Source: JAOUEA01 sp963825685 (GTDB lineage Bacteria; Actinomycetota; UBA4738; HRBIN12). Taken from it: a stretch of 64,000 nt of DNA. Of the stretch, positions 17,899-25,380 are shown in pieces. The stretch lies in the NCBI GenBank assembly GCA_963825685.1, contig CAWGUD010000016.1, positions 1-64,000 on the forward strand, given 5' to 3'. Position numbers and translations under genes: made by a program. Position 1 is the first letter of the stretch. Each line of letters opens with the position of its first letter. The notes below the pieces were generated by a model, which saw only the letters and a program-made list of their open reading frames with translations, made no database searches and was not told the origin of the DNA.

Positions 17899-18761
17899 GC
17901 GGCATCGCTCCCCGCGTGCGAGCGGTGGATCACGATGTCGCCCATCGACGTGTGCGCGTGCACCTCGACCGAATCCTCCCCCGTCGCGGGACGCTCCGAC
18001 GCGTCGAGCTCGTTGCGCACACGCCCGAACTTCGTGCGCAGGTCGAGCCAGGCCGGCACCCCGTCACGCACGCCGATCTCGAGATCACCCAAGGCGCTCT
18101 CGGCGACCGCGGTGCCGTGGGCGACCTCGCCCAGGTGCACCCGGCCGTGCGCGCTCTTCGCGACGACGCCGGCGCCGGCCCGATCGATCGTGATCGTGCC
18201 GCTCGCCGTGCTGGCGCGCGCGTCGCCGGTCGCCTCACCGATCCAGGTGTCGCCGTTCGAGTTCTTCACCCAGGCGGTGCCCTCGATGCGGCCGACGCGC
18301 ACCCCGCCCGAGCCGGTGACGACCTCGGCCTTGCCGGCGACACGGTCGACGGTGACGTCGCCGGCCCCGGTCTTGAGGTTCAGGGCGCCGACCTCCTCGA
18401 GGGAGACGTCGCCGACGCCGACCTTGGCGCGGCACTCGCCCAGACGGCCGGTCGCGCGCAGGGCCGCCACGCCGACCTCGGCCTGCAGGCGCGAGCCCGC
18501 AGGCAGCGCGATCGCGACGTCGATCGAGTCGCCTCGATGCGAGACCCACTGGCGCCAGCCACTCGGTCCCTTCACGGTCAGGTGGCCGTTGGCGTACTCG
18601 ACGCGCGTCTGCTCGGCGGCCTTCACGTCGGCCGGCTTCGCCGGGTCCGACGGTCGGACCTCGACGGTCGTGTCGGCGCGATCGCTCGCCTCGATACGGA
18701 CGTCGCCCACGCCGACCTCCAGGTCGACGGCGATCGGAGCGGGGGTGTCGAAGGTGGTCAT
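17895..18761 (-). CDS. DUF4097 (toastrack) beta-repeat protein
   Basis: ATG 18761 with AGGAGG 7 nt upstream. 288 residues made almost entirely of short beta-strand repeats with VGVGDVRIE, VGVGDVSLEEVGALNLKTG, TGSGGVRVGRIEG and TASGTITIDRAGAGV, which is the hallmark of DUF4097 single-stranded helix-like adhesion or scaffold proteins. No signal peptide or TM segment, so cytoplasmic. It lies 25 bp after an RHH protein gene and runs into an ABC ATPase remnant. Role unknown; context suggests partner of the RHH protein. Confidence 0.85.
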   Translation of the reverse strand: MTTFDTPAPIAVDLEVGVGDVRIEASDRADTTVEVRPSDPAKPADVKAAEQTRVEYANGHLTVKGPSGWRQWVSHRGDSIDVAIALPAGSRLQAEVGVAALRATGRLGECRAKVGVGDVSLEEVGALNLKTGAGDVTVDRVAGKAEVVTGSGGVRVGRIEGTAWVKNSNGDTWIGEATGDARASTASGTITIDRAGAGVVAKSAHGRVHLGEVAHGTAVAESALGDLEIGVRDGVPAWLDLRTKFGRVRNELDASERPATGEDSVEVHAHTSMGDIVIHRSHAGSDAA

Positions 18762-18786
18762 CGTCGGTCCTCCTCGTGGTCGATGA

Positions 18787-19317
18787 TCATCGGACCCAAC
18801 CCTTGTAGTGCTGGGCCCCGGTCGGGGCTCGATGCTCGCGGCCGCGCTGCCTTTCGGCGCGCTCGAGACGAGCCGAGGCCGCGCGCACGAGCCAGGCGTT
18901 GATCGAGAGCCCCTCGCGCTCGGCGGCCCGGTCGACGCGGGCCTTCAGGTGCTCGGGCATGCGCACGTTGATGCGGGCGATCGCGTCGTCGCCGTCGATG
19001 CCCGGGGGCGGTGGGGCGCTGCCCATGCCCTCGTCGTCGTCGCCCTCGTCGGCGACGGCACGCTCGCCGGTCGACTCGGGCGGAGTCACGACGAAGATCG
19101 GCTCGCGGCCTCGGAGCCGCAGCTCAACCGAGCCCGGCGCGAGCTCGACCGTGATCTCCTCGGCAGCGGCCGTCAGCGCGTCCTGGAGCGCGAGTCGGAT
19201 CGCGGCGTCGAGCGGTGCGGCGAGCCTGCCCGCGAGCTCGAGGGCCTCCTCACCTCCCGCTTGCGCAGCGGCGTCGAGCTGGGCATGGATGTCTTCGATG
19301 AACCGGTCGAGTTCCAT
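18787..19317 (-). CDS. Ribbon-helix-helix (HicB/CopG-type) DNA-binding protein
   Basis: ATG 19317 gives MELDRFIEDIHAQLDAAAQA. The N-terminal two thirds (about 1-110) are acidic and of unknown fold, with VELAPGSVELRLRGREPIFV. The RHH domain is at about 117-155: ARINVRMPEHLKARVDRAAE then REGLSINAWLVRAASARL. This domain is normally a DNA-binding antitoxin or repressor; no toxin gene is next to it. Upstream lies an 11-bp-phased TGGCATC array covering the promoter, which is almost certainly its own operator. Followed by the DUF4097 gene in the same operon. Confidence 0.85.
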   Translation of the reverse strand: MELDRFIEDIHAQLDAAAQAGGEEALELAGRLAAPLDAAIRLALQDALTAAAEEITVELAPGSVELRLRGREPIFVVTPPESTGERAVADEGDDDEGMGSAPPPPGIDGDDAIARINVRMPEHLKARVDRAAEREGLSINAWLVRAASARLERAERQRGREHRAPTGAQHYKGWVR

Positions 19318-19368
19318 GGCATCATGGTGGCATCATTCTGGCATCGTGTCAATGCCAGTCCGATGCCA
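19317..19368. promoter_or_regulatory. 11-bp-phased operator: three TGGCATC and two inverted copies
   Basis: TGGCATC begins at 19317, 19328 and 19339, exactly 11 bp apart. Inverted versions AATGCCA (19351-19357) and GATGCCA (19362-19368) are also 11 bp apart. The array overlaps the start codon of the RHH gene and a TTGACA -35 on the minus strand (19352-19347). One site per helical turn on one face is how RHH dimers bind cooperatively, so this is probably an autorepression site. Confidence 0.75.
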
Positions 19369-19386
19369 CCTGCTCCGGTGGTGGCC

Positions 19387-19776
19387 TCAATCCGATTCGC
19401 GCTCGGCTCGGCTGCGCAGGATGCAGAACTCGTTGCCTTCGGGATCGGCGAGCACCAGCCAGCCGCTCCCATCCTCCTTCCGGAGATCGTGCAGCGGTGT
19501 CGCACCGAGGGCGACGACCCGCTCGATCTCGTGATCCCGTTCTCGATCGGTCGGTTCCAGATCGAGGTGCACCCGGTTCTTGGCACCCTTGCCCTCAGGG
19601 ACCTCGATGAACAAGAGCCTGGGCTCCCCTTCGGTCCCGATGATCATGCATTCCTCGTCTCCGGGCTCGTTCGGATCGCCCGGCACATCTCCGAACCCCA
19701 GCACCTGCTTCCAGAACGTCGAAAGCGCGAAGGCGTCGCGGCAATCGAACGTCGTGTGCGAGATCCGGGAGACCAT
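19387..19776 (-). CDS. VOC-family (glyoxalase/bleomycin-resistance-like) protein
   Basis: ATG 19776 (MVSRISHTTFDCRDAFALST). 129 residues with the beta-alpha-beta-beta-beta pattern; FWKQVLGFGDV, NRVHLDLEPTDRERDHEIER, GSGWLVLADPEGNEFCILRS are the usual glyoxalase_6 landmarks. Metal-binding residues cannot be fixed without a structure. Single domain, so it probably dimerises. A TAGCAT box 7 nt before the start indicates a leaderless mRNA. Confidence 0.88.
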   Translation of the reverse strand: MVSRISHTTFDCRDAFALSTFWKQVLGFGDVPGDPNEPGDEECMIIGTEGEPRLLFIEVPEGKGAKNRVHLDLEPTDRERDHEIERVVALGATPLHDLRKEDGSGWLVLADPEGNEFCILRSRAERESD

Positions 19777-19783
19777 GCGGACG

Positions 19784-19789
19784 ATGCTA
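19784..19789 (-). promoter_or_regulatory. -10 box TAGCAT, leaderless start of VOC gene
   Basis: TAGCAT on the minus strand ends 7 nt before ATG 19776; no ribosome site. The plus-strand TfoX-like gene 98 bp away uses the identical hexamer. Confidence 0.6.
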
Positions 19790-19862
19790 GCGAGCGCGAA
19801 CGGAGAGCGTGGGCTCGCGCGGGTCTGTCGCCCCGCGGGGCACTCGTCGTCACCCGGTGGCC

Positions 19863-19868
19863 TAGCAT
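19863..19868 (+). promoter_or_regulatory. -10 box TAGCAT, leaderless start of TfoX-like gene
   Basis: TAGCAT ends 6 nt before the GTG at 19875, with no purine-rich ribosome site between. Confidence 0.6.
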
Positions 19869-19874
19869 CTGCCC

Positions 19875-20210
19875 GTGGCGTACGACGAGCACCTCGCCGC
19901 CCGCGTCCGGGCCTTGCTCGAGGGCGAAGCCGGCTTGACCGAGAAGAAGATGTTCGGTGGCCTCGCGTTCCTGATCGGCGGGAACATGGCCGTGGCCGCG
20001 AGCGGTCAGGGCGGCCTGCTGGTGCGCGCCGACCCCGAGACCTCCGACAGGCTGCTCACGGCGACGGGCGTCCGGCCGATGGAGATGCGCGGCCGTCAGA
20101 TGCAGGGCTGGTTGCGCGTCGACGACGATGCCGTCCGCACGAAGCGCCAACTCGAGCGGTGGGTACGGGTGGGCATGGGCTACGCCAGAACGTTGCCGGC
20201 GAAGCGGTAG
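19875..20210 (+). CDS. TfoX/Sxy N-terminal-domain protein
   Basis: GTG 19875 starts VAYDEHLAARVRALLEGEAG. EKKMFGGLAFLIGGNMAVAA and GLLVRADPETSDRLL match the TfoX N-terminal domain; the C-terminal TfoX domain of the proteobacterial competence regulator is absent. 111 residues is normal for actinobacterial stand-alone versions, whose role is unknown. The start choice is fixed by a leaderless -10 directly upstream. Confidence 0.87.
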   Translation: MAYDEHLAARVRALLEGEAGLTEKKMFGGLAFLIGGNMAVAASGQGGLLVRADPETSDRLLTATGVRPMEMRGRQMQGWLRVDDDAVRTKRQLERWVRVGMGYARTLPAKR

Positions 20211-20215
20211 GAGCT

Positions 20216-21115
20216 TCAGGCAGGCTCTCCTCGCGAGCGCGGATGCGAGGAGCGGAGGAGCGGGGCGAGCACCAGTTCGTACGTGCCGGCGATCCGGCGA
20301 TAGCCGGTCCGGTTCGCATGCGGATCCCCCGCGTACCGCTCCGAGCAGAACCACGTCCACCGGCATGCGAGCGCCACGTTCACCGGGAGTGGTCCGCGGC
20401 CCTCCACGTCGATGGTCTCATCGAAGTCGTCGATACGGAACCTGCTCGCCACGTCGGCCACCTCCGCACCGGCGTCGGCGTACGTGGCTTCGAGTTCCTC
20501 GTTGAACACCCGCCACGCCCGCTGATCGGCGCGAGCGCGATGACGACCGCCGGGCACGAGTCCCCACAACCCCAGGAACGGGTTGTAGTAGGTCATACCC
20601 ACGATCGGCACGTCGGGTCCTGCAGCCGACGACAGGGCATCGACGATCTGGGCCAGTCGGTCGGCGATCTTCGGCGCCACCTCCCGCGCACACGACCTCG
20701 GGATCAGCAGGTCGGGTTCGAGGCACCGGTTCAGCAGGTCGTTCACACCGATGTCGATCGTGACGAATGCGACCTGGCCGGGATGCGCCGTGAGGAAGTC
20801 GACCGCCGTCTGCAGCTGCGAGCCCGCAGGGTAGGTGCACGGGGAACGCTCGCCGCTGAGCAGGGACCGGCTCGACTCGCCAGGGCAACCTACGTTCTCG
20901 AGCTCCAGATCGGCGATCGCGCTCTTGCGCACGCGCCGCGCCAACACGTCGGTGTACCCATGCACCGTCGGACCCCTATTCGGCTGGAAACCCACGGACA
21001 GCGAGTCGCCGAGAGCGAGGTAGTAGGTGGGGTCGACACCGCCGGCATGAGCGGTCGGGAGCTGCAGCATCGCGAACATCGTCGCGACGACCACCGCCCA
21101 TGAGGCCCTCTTCAT
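20216..21115 (-). CDS. Secreted SGNH/GDSL-type hydrolase
   Basis: ATG 21115 with GGAGGAAGGAGAG upstream. MKRASWAVVVATMFAMLQLP then TAHAGG is a signal peptide with an AxA cleavage site. Block I is YLALGDSLSVGF with the nucleophile Ser, block III GVND (IDIGVNDLLNR), and block V DPHANRTGY carries the catalytic Asp and His. 299 residues. Several cysteines (NVGCPGES, RSPCTYPAG, RCLEPDLL, RSCAREVA, ALACRWTWFCSE) suggest disulfides in an exported esterase or lipase. Substrate unknown. Confidence 0.9.
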   Translation of the reverse strand: MKRASWAVVVATMFAMLQLPTAHAGGVDPTYYLALGDSLSVGFQPNRGPTVHGYTDVLARRVRKSAIADLELENVGCPGESSRSLLSGERSPCTYPAGSQLQTAVDFLTAHPGQVAFVTIDIGVNDLLNRCLEPDLLIPRSCAREVAPKIADRLAQIVDALSSAAGPDVPIVGMTYYNPFLGLWGLVPGGRHRARADQRAWRVFNEELEATYADAGAEVADVASRFRIDDFDETIDVEGRGPLPVNVALACRWTWFCSERYAGDPHANRTGYRRIAGTYELVLAPLLRSSHPRSRGEPA

Positions 21116-21230
21116 CGACGCTCTCCTTCCTCCGTGGAGGGTCGCGGGCCGCCCACCGAGACAGACGGGCGAGTTTAGATAGCGGCTCTCTCGTGGCGCA
21201 ACGGCGTGCTGACTCAGCGCGGGTGATCGG

Positions 21231-22598
21231 TCAAGCGGGCGCTCCGACACGGTTGATGCGCCAGTGGCCCGGCACTCCCTTCAACTCCCGCTCGCCGAGA
21301 TCCTCGAACTCAAGACCCGACCCGGCGGTGAGCTCTCGAACCGTCTGCGACACCAGAACCTCGGACGGACCCGCCAGCGAGGCGATCCGGGAGCCGATCA
21401 CGACGGCAAGCCCACCGGCCTTCCCGGCGATCGTCTCGACCTCGCCCGTGTGCAGCCCGGCACGGACGTTGATGCCGAGCGACTCCACCGATCGCACGAT
21501 CGCCGTGGCGCATCGCACCGCGCGCCCGGGGCCGTCGAACGTCGCGTAGAAGCCGTCGCCCGCGGTGTCGACCTCGTTCCCGCGGAAGCGGGCGAGCAAC
21601 GCCCGCACCTTCGAGTGGTGCTGCTCCACGAGTCGCTTCCACTCGCGGTCACCGAGCGCCGACGCCTGCTCGGTCGACCCGACGATGTCGGTGAACAACA
21701 CGGTGGCGAGCACGCGGTCGAAGATCTCGTGTTCCTCCCGGATCGACGACACGAACCGCTCGACGGCCTCGGCGACCTGCGCCACGTTGCCGAGGTACGG
21801 CTCTTCCCCCTCGCCCGGCAACGTGACGACCGACGCACCGGGGATCTGCCGGGCCGTCCAGGTGCTCTCCTCGATCAGCTCCGCCGGCCACGCCTCTCGG
21901 ACGATCACCACAGCCGGCACCTGGATCGCAGGCAACACACTGCGGGCGTCGGTCGACAGCCACACCCGGCTGAAGGTCTCGAGGTCGCCGGGCGCGGCGC
22001 CGTTGCGCTGCAGCTTCATCGCCCAACTCACGAACGCTGGGTCTCGACGTAGGCGCTCGCCGTCGACCCAGAACGTCATGGCCGTCGACTCCTCGCCTCG
22101 CCGGGCGTTGCCCCAGAGCTCCTGGCGGGCGCGGAGCCGTTCCTCGAAGTCGTCCTCGCGCATCCCCCAGGGGTAGTCGGGGGCCCACGCGAGACGGACC
22201 GTGCCGCTCCAGAGCAGCAACCCGAGGGAGCGCTCCGGGTAGCTCGCCGCGAAGAGGGTCGCCAGCGCTCCCCCGTCGCTCACGCCGAACATCAGCGCAC
22301 GCTCGGAACCGGCGGCCTCGAGCACCGCGCGAAGATCGTCCATCCGCGCTTCGAGGGTCGGGAGCGACGACGAGAGCCGGTCTGACAGCCCGACGCCGCG
22401 CTTGTCGAACAGGATCACGCGGGCGAACGAGCTGAGGGATCGGATCAATCGCTCGAACGAGGGCAGCTCCCACATCAACTCGAGATGGGTGACGAACGCG
22501 TGCACGAAGACGATGTCGACCGGCCCGTCGCCGACGATCTGGTACGCGATGTGAACACCGTCGTCGGTGACGGCGTACTGGGTGTCCGGGATGTCCAC
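21231..22598 (-). CDS. Alpha/beta hydrolase fused to class III nucleotide cyclase
   Basis: GTG 22598. Residues 1-285 form an alpha/beta hydrolase: VHAFVTHLELMWELPSFERL, FDKRGVGLSD, nucleophile elbow MFGVSDGGALA (G-x-S-x-G) and a C-terminal cap. From about 300 a cyclase domain follows: TVLFTDIVGSTEQASALG with one metal Asp, EVDTAGDGFYATFDGPGRAV with the second, RAGLHTGEVETIAGKAGG, and VIGSRIASLAGPSEVLVSQT. The usual Asn of the N-x3-R pair is not evident, as in many relatives of this fusion. 455 residues in all. It may couple hydrolysis or binding of a small molecule to cAMP production. Confidence 0.9.
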   Translation of the reverse strand: MDIPDTQYAVTDDGVHIAYQIVGDGPVDIVFVHAFVTHLELMWELPSFERLIRSLSSFARVILFDKRGVGLSDRLSSSLPTLEARMDDLRAVLEAAGSERALMFGVSDGGALATLFAASYPERSLGLLLWSGTVRLAWAPDYPWGMREDDFEERLRARQELWGNARRGEESTAMTFWVDGERLRRDPAFVSWAMKLQRNGAAPGDLETFSRVWLSTDARSVLPAIQVPAVVIVREAWPAELIEESTWTARQIPGASVVTLPGEGEEPYLGNVAQVAEAVERFVSSIREEHEIFDRVLATVLFTDIVGSTEQASALGDREWKRLVEQHHSKVRALLARFRGNEVDTAGDGFYATFDGPGRAVRCATAIVRSVESLGINVRAGLHTGEVETIAGKAGGLAVVIGSRIASLAGPSEVLVSQTVRELTAGSGLEFEDLGERELKGVPGHWRINRVGAPA

Positions 22599-22638
22599 GC
22601 CGCAATCCTGGACTCCGGTCCACTGCAGGGCAAGCCGC

Positions 22639-22668
22639 TTGACCGGTGCGCCCCCAGGTGACTATATT
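22639..22668 (+). promoter_or_regulatory. Near-consensus promoter of ArsR-AHSA1 module 1
   Basis: TTGACC at 22639-22644 and TATATT at 22663-22668, 18 nt apart. The -10 overlaps the left arm of the ArsR-type palindrome, so binding would occlude RNA polymerase. Confidence 0.6.
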
Positions 22669-22686
22669 CAACCCTACGGTTGAATA
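22665..22686. promoter_or_regulatory. ArsR-type operator TATTCAACC-N4-GGTTGAATA
   Basis: A perfect 9-bp inverted repeat with a 4-bp spacer, starting inside the -10 and ending 17 bp before the ArsR start codon. Position and symmetry fit an autoregulatory winged-helix repressor site. Confidence 0.7.
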
Positions 22687-22703
22687 GCGGAACGGGAGTC
22701 AGG

Positions 22704-23093
22704 ATGCCGGTCGATCAGCTCAGCGTCACCTTCTCCGCGCTCGCGGATCCGACCCGGCGTGCGATCCTCGAGCGCCTCGCCGACGGTGAGGCGAGCGTCG
22801 GGGAGCTGGCCGACCCCTTCCCGATCACCCTGCAGGCCGTCTCGAAGCACCTGAAGGTGTTGGAGCGGGCAGGCCTGATCACGCGGACGCACTCGGCGCA
22901 GTGGCGTCCCTGCCGTTTGCGGCCCGAGCCGCTCGGGCAGGTCATCGACTGGGTGCGTGATCACCGCTTCTGGGACGAGAGCTTCGACCGCCTCGATGAG
23001 CACCTGCGGAACGCCCTCGACCAGGCCAAGGACCAGGCCAAGGACCAGGCCAAGGACCAGGCCAAGGACAAGGAAGGAGCACGAGATGACTGA
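22704..23093 (+). CDS. ArsR-family winged-helix regulator with (DQAK)4 tail
   Basis: ATG 22704 (MPVDQLSVTFSALADPTRRA). The winged helix spans about 5-90, with ILERLADGEASVGELADPFP and the recognition helix TLQAVSKHLKVLERAGLI. No metal-binding cysteine box is present; the family with AHSA1 partners senses other cues. The C-terminus (about 106-121) is four tandem DQAK repeats ending in KDKEGARDD, made by a 12-bp minisatellite. The end overlaps the next start by 8 nt, so the regulator and the AHSA1 gene are co-transcribed. Confidence 0.9.
   Translation: MPVDQLSVTFSALADPTRRAILERLADGEASVGELADPFPITLQAVSKHLKVLERAGLITRTHSAQWRPCRLRPEPLGQVIDWVRDHRFWDESFDRLDEHLRNALDQAKDQAKDQAKDQAKDKEGARDD
23019..23066 (+). 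repeat. 12-bp minisatellite, four identical copies
   Basis: GACCAGGCCAAG repeats exactly four times (23019, 23031, 23043, 23055) at the 3' end of the ArsR gene, encoding DQAK x4. Copy number may vary between strains without breaking the frame. Confidence 0.95.
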
Positions 23094-23601
23094 ACCGACC
23101 CATGCCGAAGGCGTGGTCTCGGCGAGGAGCGACGCCGACGGCATCGTGATCGTCCGCGTGTTCGACGCCCCACGTGAGCTGGTCTTCAAGGCCTGGACCG
23201 AGCCGGAGCGGTTCGCGGCCTGGTTCGGGGAACACGGGTCGTCGATCCCGCTCGAGACCGCCTCGATGGATCCACGGCCGGGCGGCGCGTGGAGCGCGGT
23301 CATGATCCACGGCCCCGAGCGCATGGAGATCCCGTTCTCCGGCACGTTCCGCGAGGTCGTCGAGCCCGAGGTCGTCGAGCTGGTGCTCGAGGTCGCGGGC
23401 GAGGCCCTTCAGGGACCCCCTGAGGTGATGCGTGCCGAGTTCCGCGACCTCGACGACGGCCGCACCGAGATGACGTTCACGCAGCGGGGAAGCCTGCCGG
23501 CCGACGAGTACTCCCGGGCGATGCGCGGCTCGCTGATCTTCTTCGACCGCCTCGCCGACCACCTGGCCGAGGAGCTCAAGGCCCGGCACGACGGCGACTG
23601 A
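23086..23601 (+). CDS. SRPBCC / AHSA1-type ligand-binding protein
   Basis: ATG 23086 lies within the last codons of the ArsR gene, with AAGGAAGGAG upstream. 171 residues; VIVRVFDAPRELVFKAWTEP, RFAAWFGEHG, DPRPGGAWSAVMIHG, YSRAMRGSLIFFDRLADHLA are characteristic of the AHSA1/START-like fold that binds hydrophobic ligands in a deep pocket. In this two-gene arrangement the partner is usually the ArsR target. Ligand unknown. Confidence 0.9.
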   Translation: MTEPTHAEGVVSARSDADGIVIVRVFDAPRELVFKAWTEPERFAAWFGEHGSSIPLETASMDPRPGGAWSAVMIHGPERMEIPFSGTFREVVEPEVVELVLEVAGEALQGPPEVMRAEFRDLDDGRTEMTFTQRGSLPADEYSRAMRGSLIFFDRLADHLAEELKARHDGD

Positions 23602-23614
23602 GACGACGCGATCG

Positions 23615-24586
23615 CTACACCGTGATCACGATCTTGCCCGCAGCGTGCCCTTCCTCGAGGTAGCGGATCGCGTCGGGGGCATCGATCAGCGGGTAGGTGC
23701 GATCGACGACCGGCGTAACCTTCCCGGCCTCGATGAGCTCGGCGAGGGCCTCGAGATCCTCGTGGCCCTCCGTCGAGGTGATCCCTCGGAGCTTCTGGCC
23801 GACGAAGAGCGACAGCACGGGCGCCCGGAGCACCTGGCGGAAGAATCCGCCGGTCCACTGGCCGCCGCCTTCGCCCCCCACGATCGCGAGGGTTCCTTTC
23901 GGTGTGAGCGCGCGCCGCAGGTCCGAGAGCGAGCGGCGACCCGCCGTCTCGACGATCACGTCCCACGTCCGCGATCCGTCGGCGAAGTCCTCGCGGGTGT
24001 AGTCGATCACGTCGTCCGCGCCGATCGAACGAACCAGATCGATCTTCGACGTGCTGCAGACGCCGGTGACCACCGCGCCGTATGCCTTGGCGATCTGCAC
24101 CGCCAGCGAACCGACACCTCCGGCGGCGCCGACGATCAGCACCCGCTGCCCGGGCTGCACCTTGGCCTCGTCGCGGAGCGCCTGGAGCGCGGTGAGTCCT
24201 GAGATCGGCGCGGCGGCCGCCTGCTCGAACGTCACGTTCTCTGGCTTCGGCACGAGCTTGGCTGCGTCGGCGAGCGCGAGCTCGGCGAAGGAACCCTCGG
24301 CGATGCCCATCACCTCGTCACCGGGGCGGAAGCGCGTGACCGCCGAGCCGACCGCCTCGACGCGTCCGGCGACGTCACGGCCTCGCACCCCCGCCCTCAT
24401 CTTGTGGAACCCGGGCATCAGCCGCACCATCTTCGGCAGCCCGGTCATCAGATGCCACACGTCGGGGCCGCAGCCTGCAGCGTGCACCCGCACGAGCACC
24501 TCGTCGTCGCCGACCACGGGTTCCTCGATGTCCCTGAACTCCAGCACGTCCGCCGAGCCGTACCGATCCTGCACGATCGCCTTCAT
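23615..24586 (-). CDS. Zinc-free NAD(P)-dependent MDR oxidoreductase (quinone-reductase-like)
   Basis: ATG 24586 (MKAIVQDRYGSADVLEFRDI) with AGAGGGAGAACGGG. GroES-like N-domain followed by a Rossmann fold: VLIVGAAGGVGSLAVQIAKA. The zinc-site residues of classical alcohol dehydrogenases are absent (AAGCGPDVWHL in place of C-G-x-D/H), so this looks like a quinone oxidoreductase or zeta-crystallin relative. It reduces quinones or enals using NAD(P)H. Divergent from a TetR gene with two identical palindromes between them, so it is probably that repressor's target. Confidence 0.9.
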   Translation of the reverse strand: MKAIVQDRYGSADVLEFRDIEEPVVGDDEVLVRVHAAGCGPDVWHLMTGLPKMVRLMPGFHKMRAGVRGRDVAGRVEAVGSAVTRFRPGDEVMGIAEGSFAELALADAAKLVPKPENVTFEQAAAAPISGLTALQALRDEAKVQPGQRVLIVGAAGGVGSLAVQIAKAYGAVVTGVCSTSKIDLVRSIGADDVIDYTREDFADGSRTWDVIVETAGRRSLSDLRRALTPKGTLAIVGGEGGGQWTGGFFRQVLRAPVLSLFVGQKLRGITSTEGHEDLEALAELIEAGKVTPVVDRTYPLIDAPDAIRYLEEGHAAGKIVITV

Positions 24587-24618
24587 CCCGTTCTCCCTCT
24601 GGTGATAGCGCGAGTGGT

Positions 24619-24633
24619 GTGTACGCCGTACAC
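24619..24633. promoter_or_regulatory. TetR-type palindrome 1 (GTGTACG-C-CGTACAC)
   Basis: 7-bp arms around one central base. Sits 33 bp upstream of the oxidoreductase ATG, covering its likely -35 region. Centre-to-centre distance to the second copy is 33 bp, three helical turns. Confidence 0.75.
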
Positions 24634-24651
24634 TGACGAGGTGGAGCGTAC

Positions 24652-24666
24652 GTGTACGGCGTACAC
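24652..24666. promoter_or_regulatory. TetR-type palindrome 2 (GTGTACG-G-CGTACAC)
   Basis: Same arms as the first copy with G as central base. Its right half contains TACACT, a plausible -10 for the TetR gene whose ATG follows at 24700, so occupancy should repress it. Confidence 0.75.
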
Positions 24667-24699
24667 TTGTCAACCTCGACGACTTCGAGAGGCGAGCGG

Positions 24700-25380
24700 A
24701 TGAGCACAGAGATCGAGGCCGGCGCACAGACCCGGGTGCCGCTGACGAGGGAGCGGGTGCTACAGACCGCCGTTGCCCTGGCCGACCAGGGCGGCGTCGA
24801 GGCGTTGAGCATGCGCAAGCTCGCACACGCCCTCGACGTCGTGCCGATGGCGCTCTATAGGCACGTCGCGAACAAGGACGAGCTCCTCGGCGGCTTGGTC
24901 GACGTCGTGATCGGCGAGATCGACCCGCCGCTCGAGGGAGCCGATTGGAAGTCGGCGATGCGTGAGCGCATCCTCTCCGCCCGCCGCGCCCTCATGCGCC
25001 ATCCGTGGGCCTCGAGCGTGATGGAGTCTCGCTCCACGCCCACGCCGGTCGTGCTCGCCTACATGGATTCGATGATCGGGATGCTGCGCACCGGGGGCTT
25101 CTCGCTCGACCTCACCCACCACGTGCTGCACGCGATGGGCAGCCGGATCTTCGGGTTCACGCAGGAACTGTTCAACGACGCCGGCGATAGCGATCCGTCC
25201 GCCGAGACGGCGATGTGGGAGGCCCTGGCCGGCACGTACCCGTACATCTACGAGATCTTCACGACGATCTCCCACGACGACCGGTCGGTCGTCGGCGCGG
25301 GGTGCGACGATCAGTTCGAGTTCGAGTTCGCACTGGACCTGATGCTCGACGGCATCGGGCGACTCAAGGAGCGAGCATGA
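24700..25380 (+). CDS. TetR/AcrR-family repressor (TetR_C_1-type)
   Basis: ATG 24700 after GAGAGG. The HTH is TRERVLQTAVALADQGGVEA and LSMRKLAHALDVVPMALYRH (about residues 14-52). The C-terminal domain (about 75-220) with DPPLEGADWKSAMRERILSA resembles the tetracycline-repressor C-terminal family, which binds hydrophobic ligands. 226 residues is full length. The stop overlaps the DinB start (ATGA). The two flanking palindromes indicate control of itself and of the divergent oxidoreductase. Confidence 0.92.
   Translation: MSTEIEAGAQTRVPLTRERVLQTAVALADQGGVEALSMRKLAHALDVVPMALYRHVANKDELLGGLVDVVIGEIDPPLEGADWKSAMRERILSARRALMRHPWASSVMESRSTPTPVVLAYMDSMIGMLRTGGFSLDLTHHVLHAMGSRIFGFTQELFNDAGDSDPSAETAMWEALAGTYPYIYEIFTTISHDDRSVVGAGCDDQFEFEFALDLMLDGIGRLKERA

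Noticed and set aside
24639..24700. Sought a -35 for the TetR gene
   Set aside because: No TTGACA-like hexamer lies 16-19 nt before TACACT; only the -10 inside palindrome 2 is plausible, so no full promoter was called.
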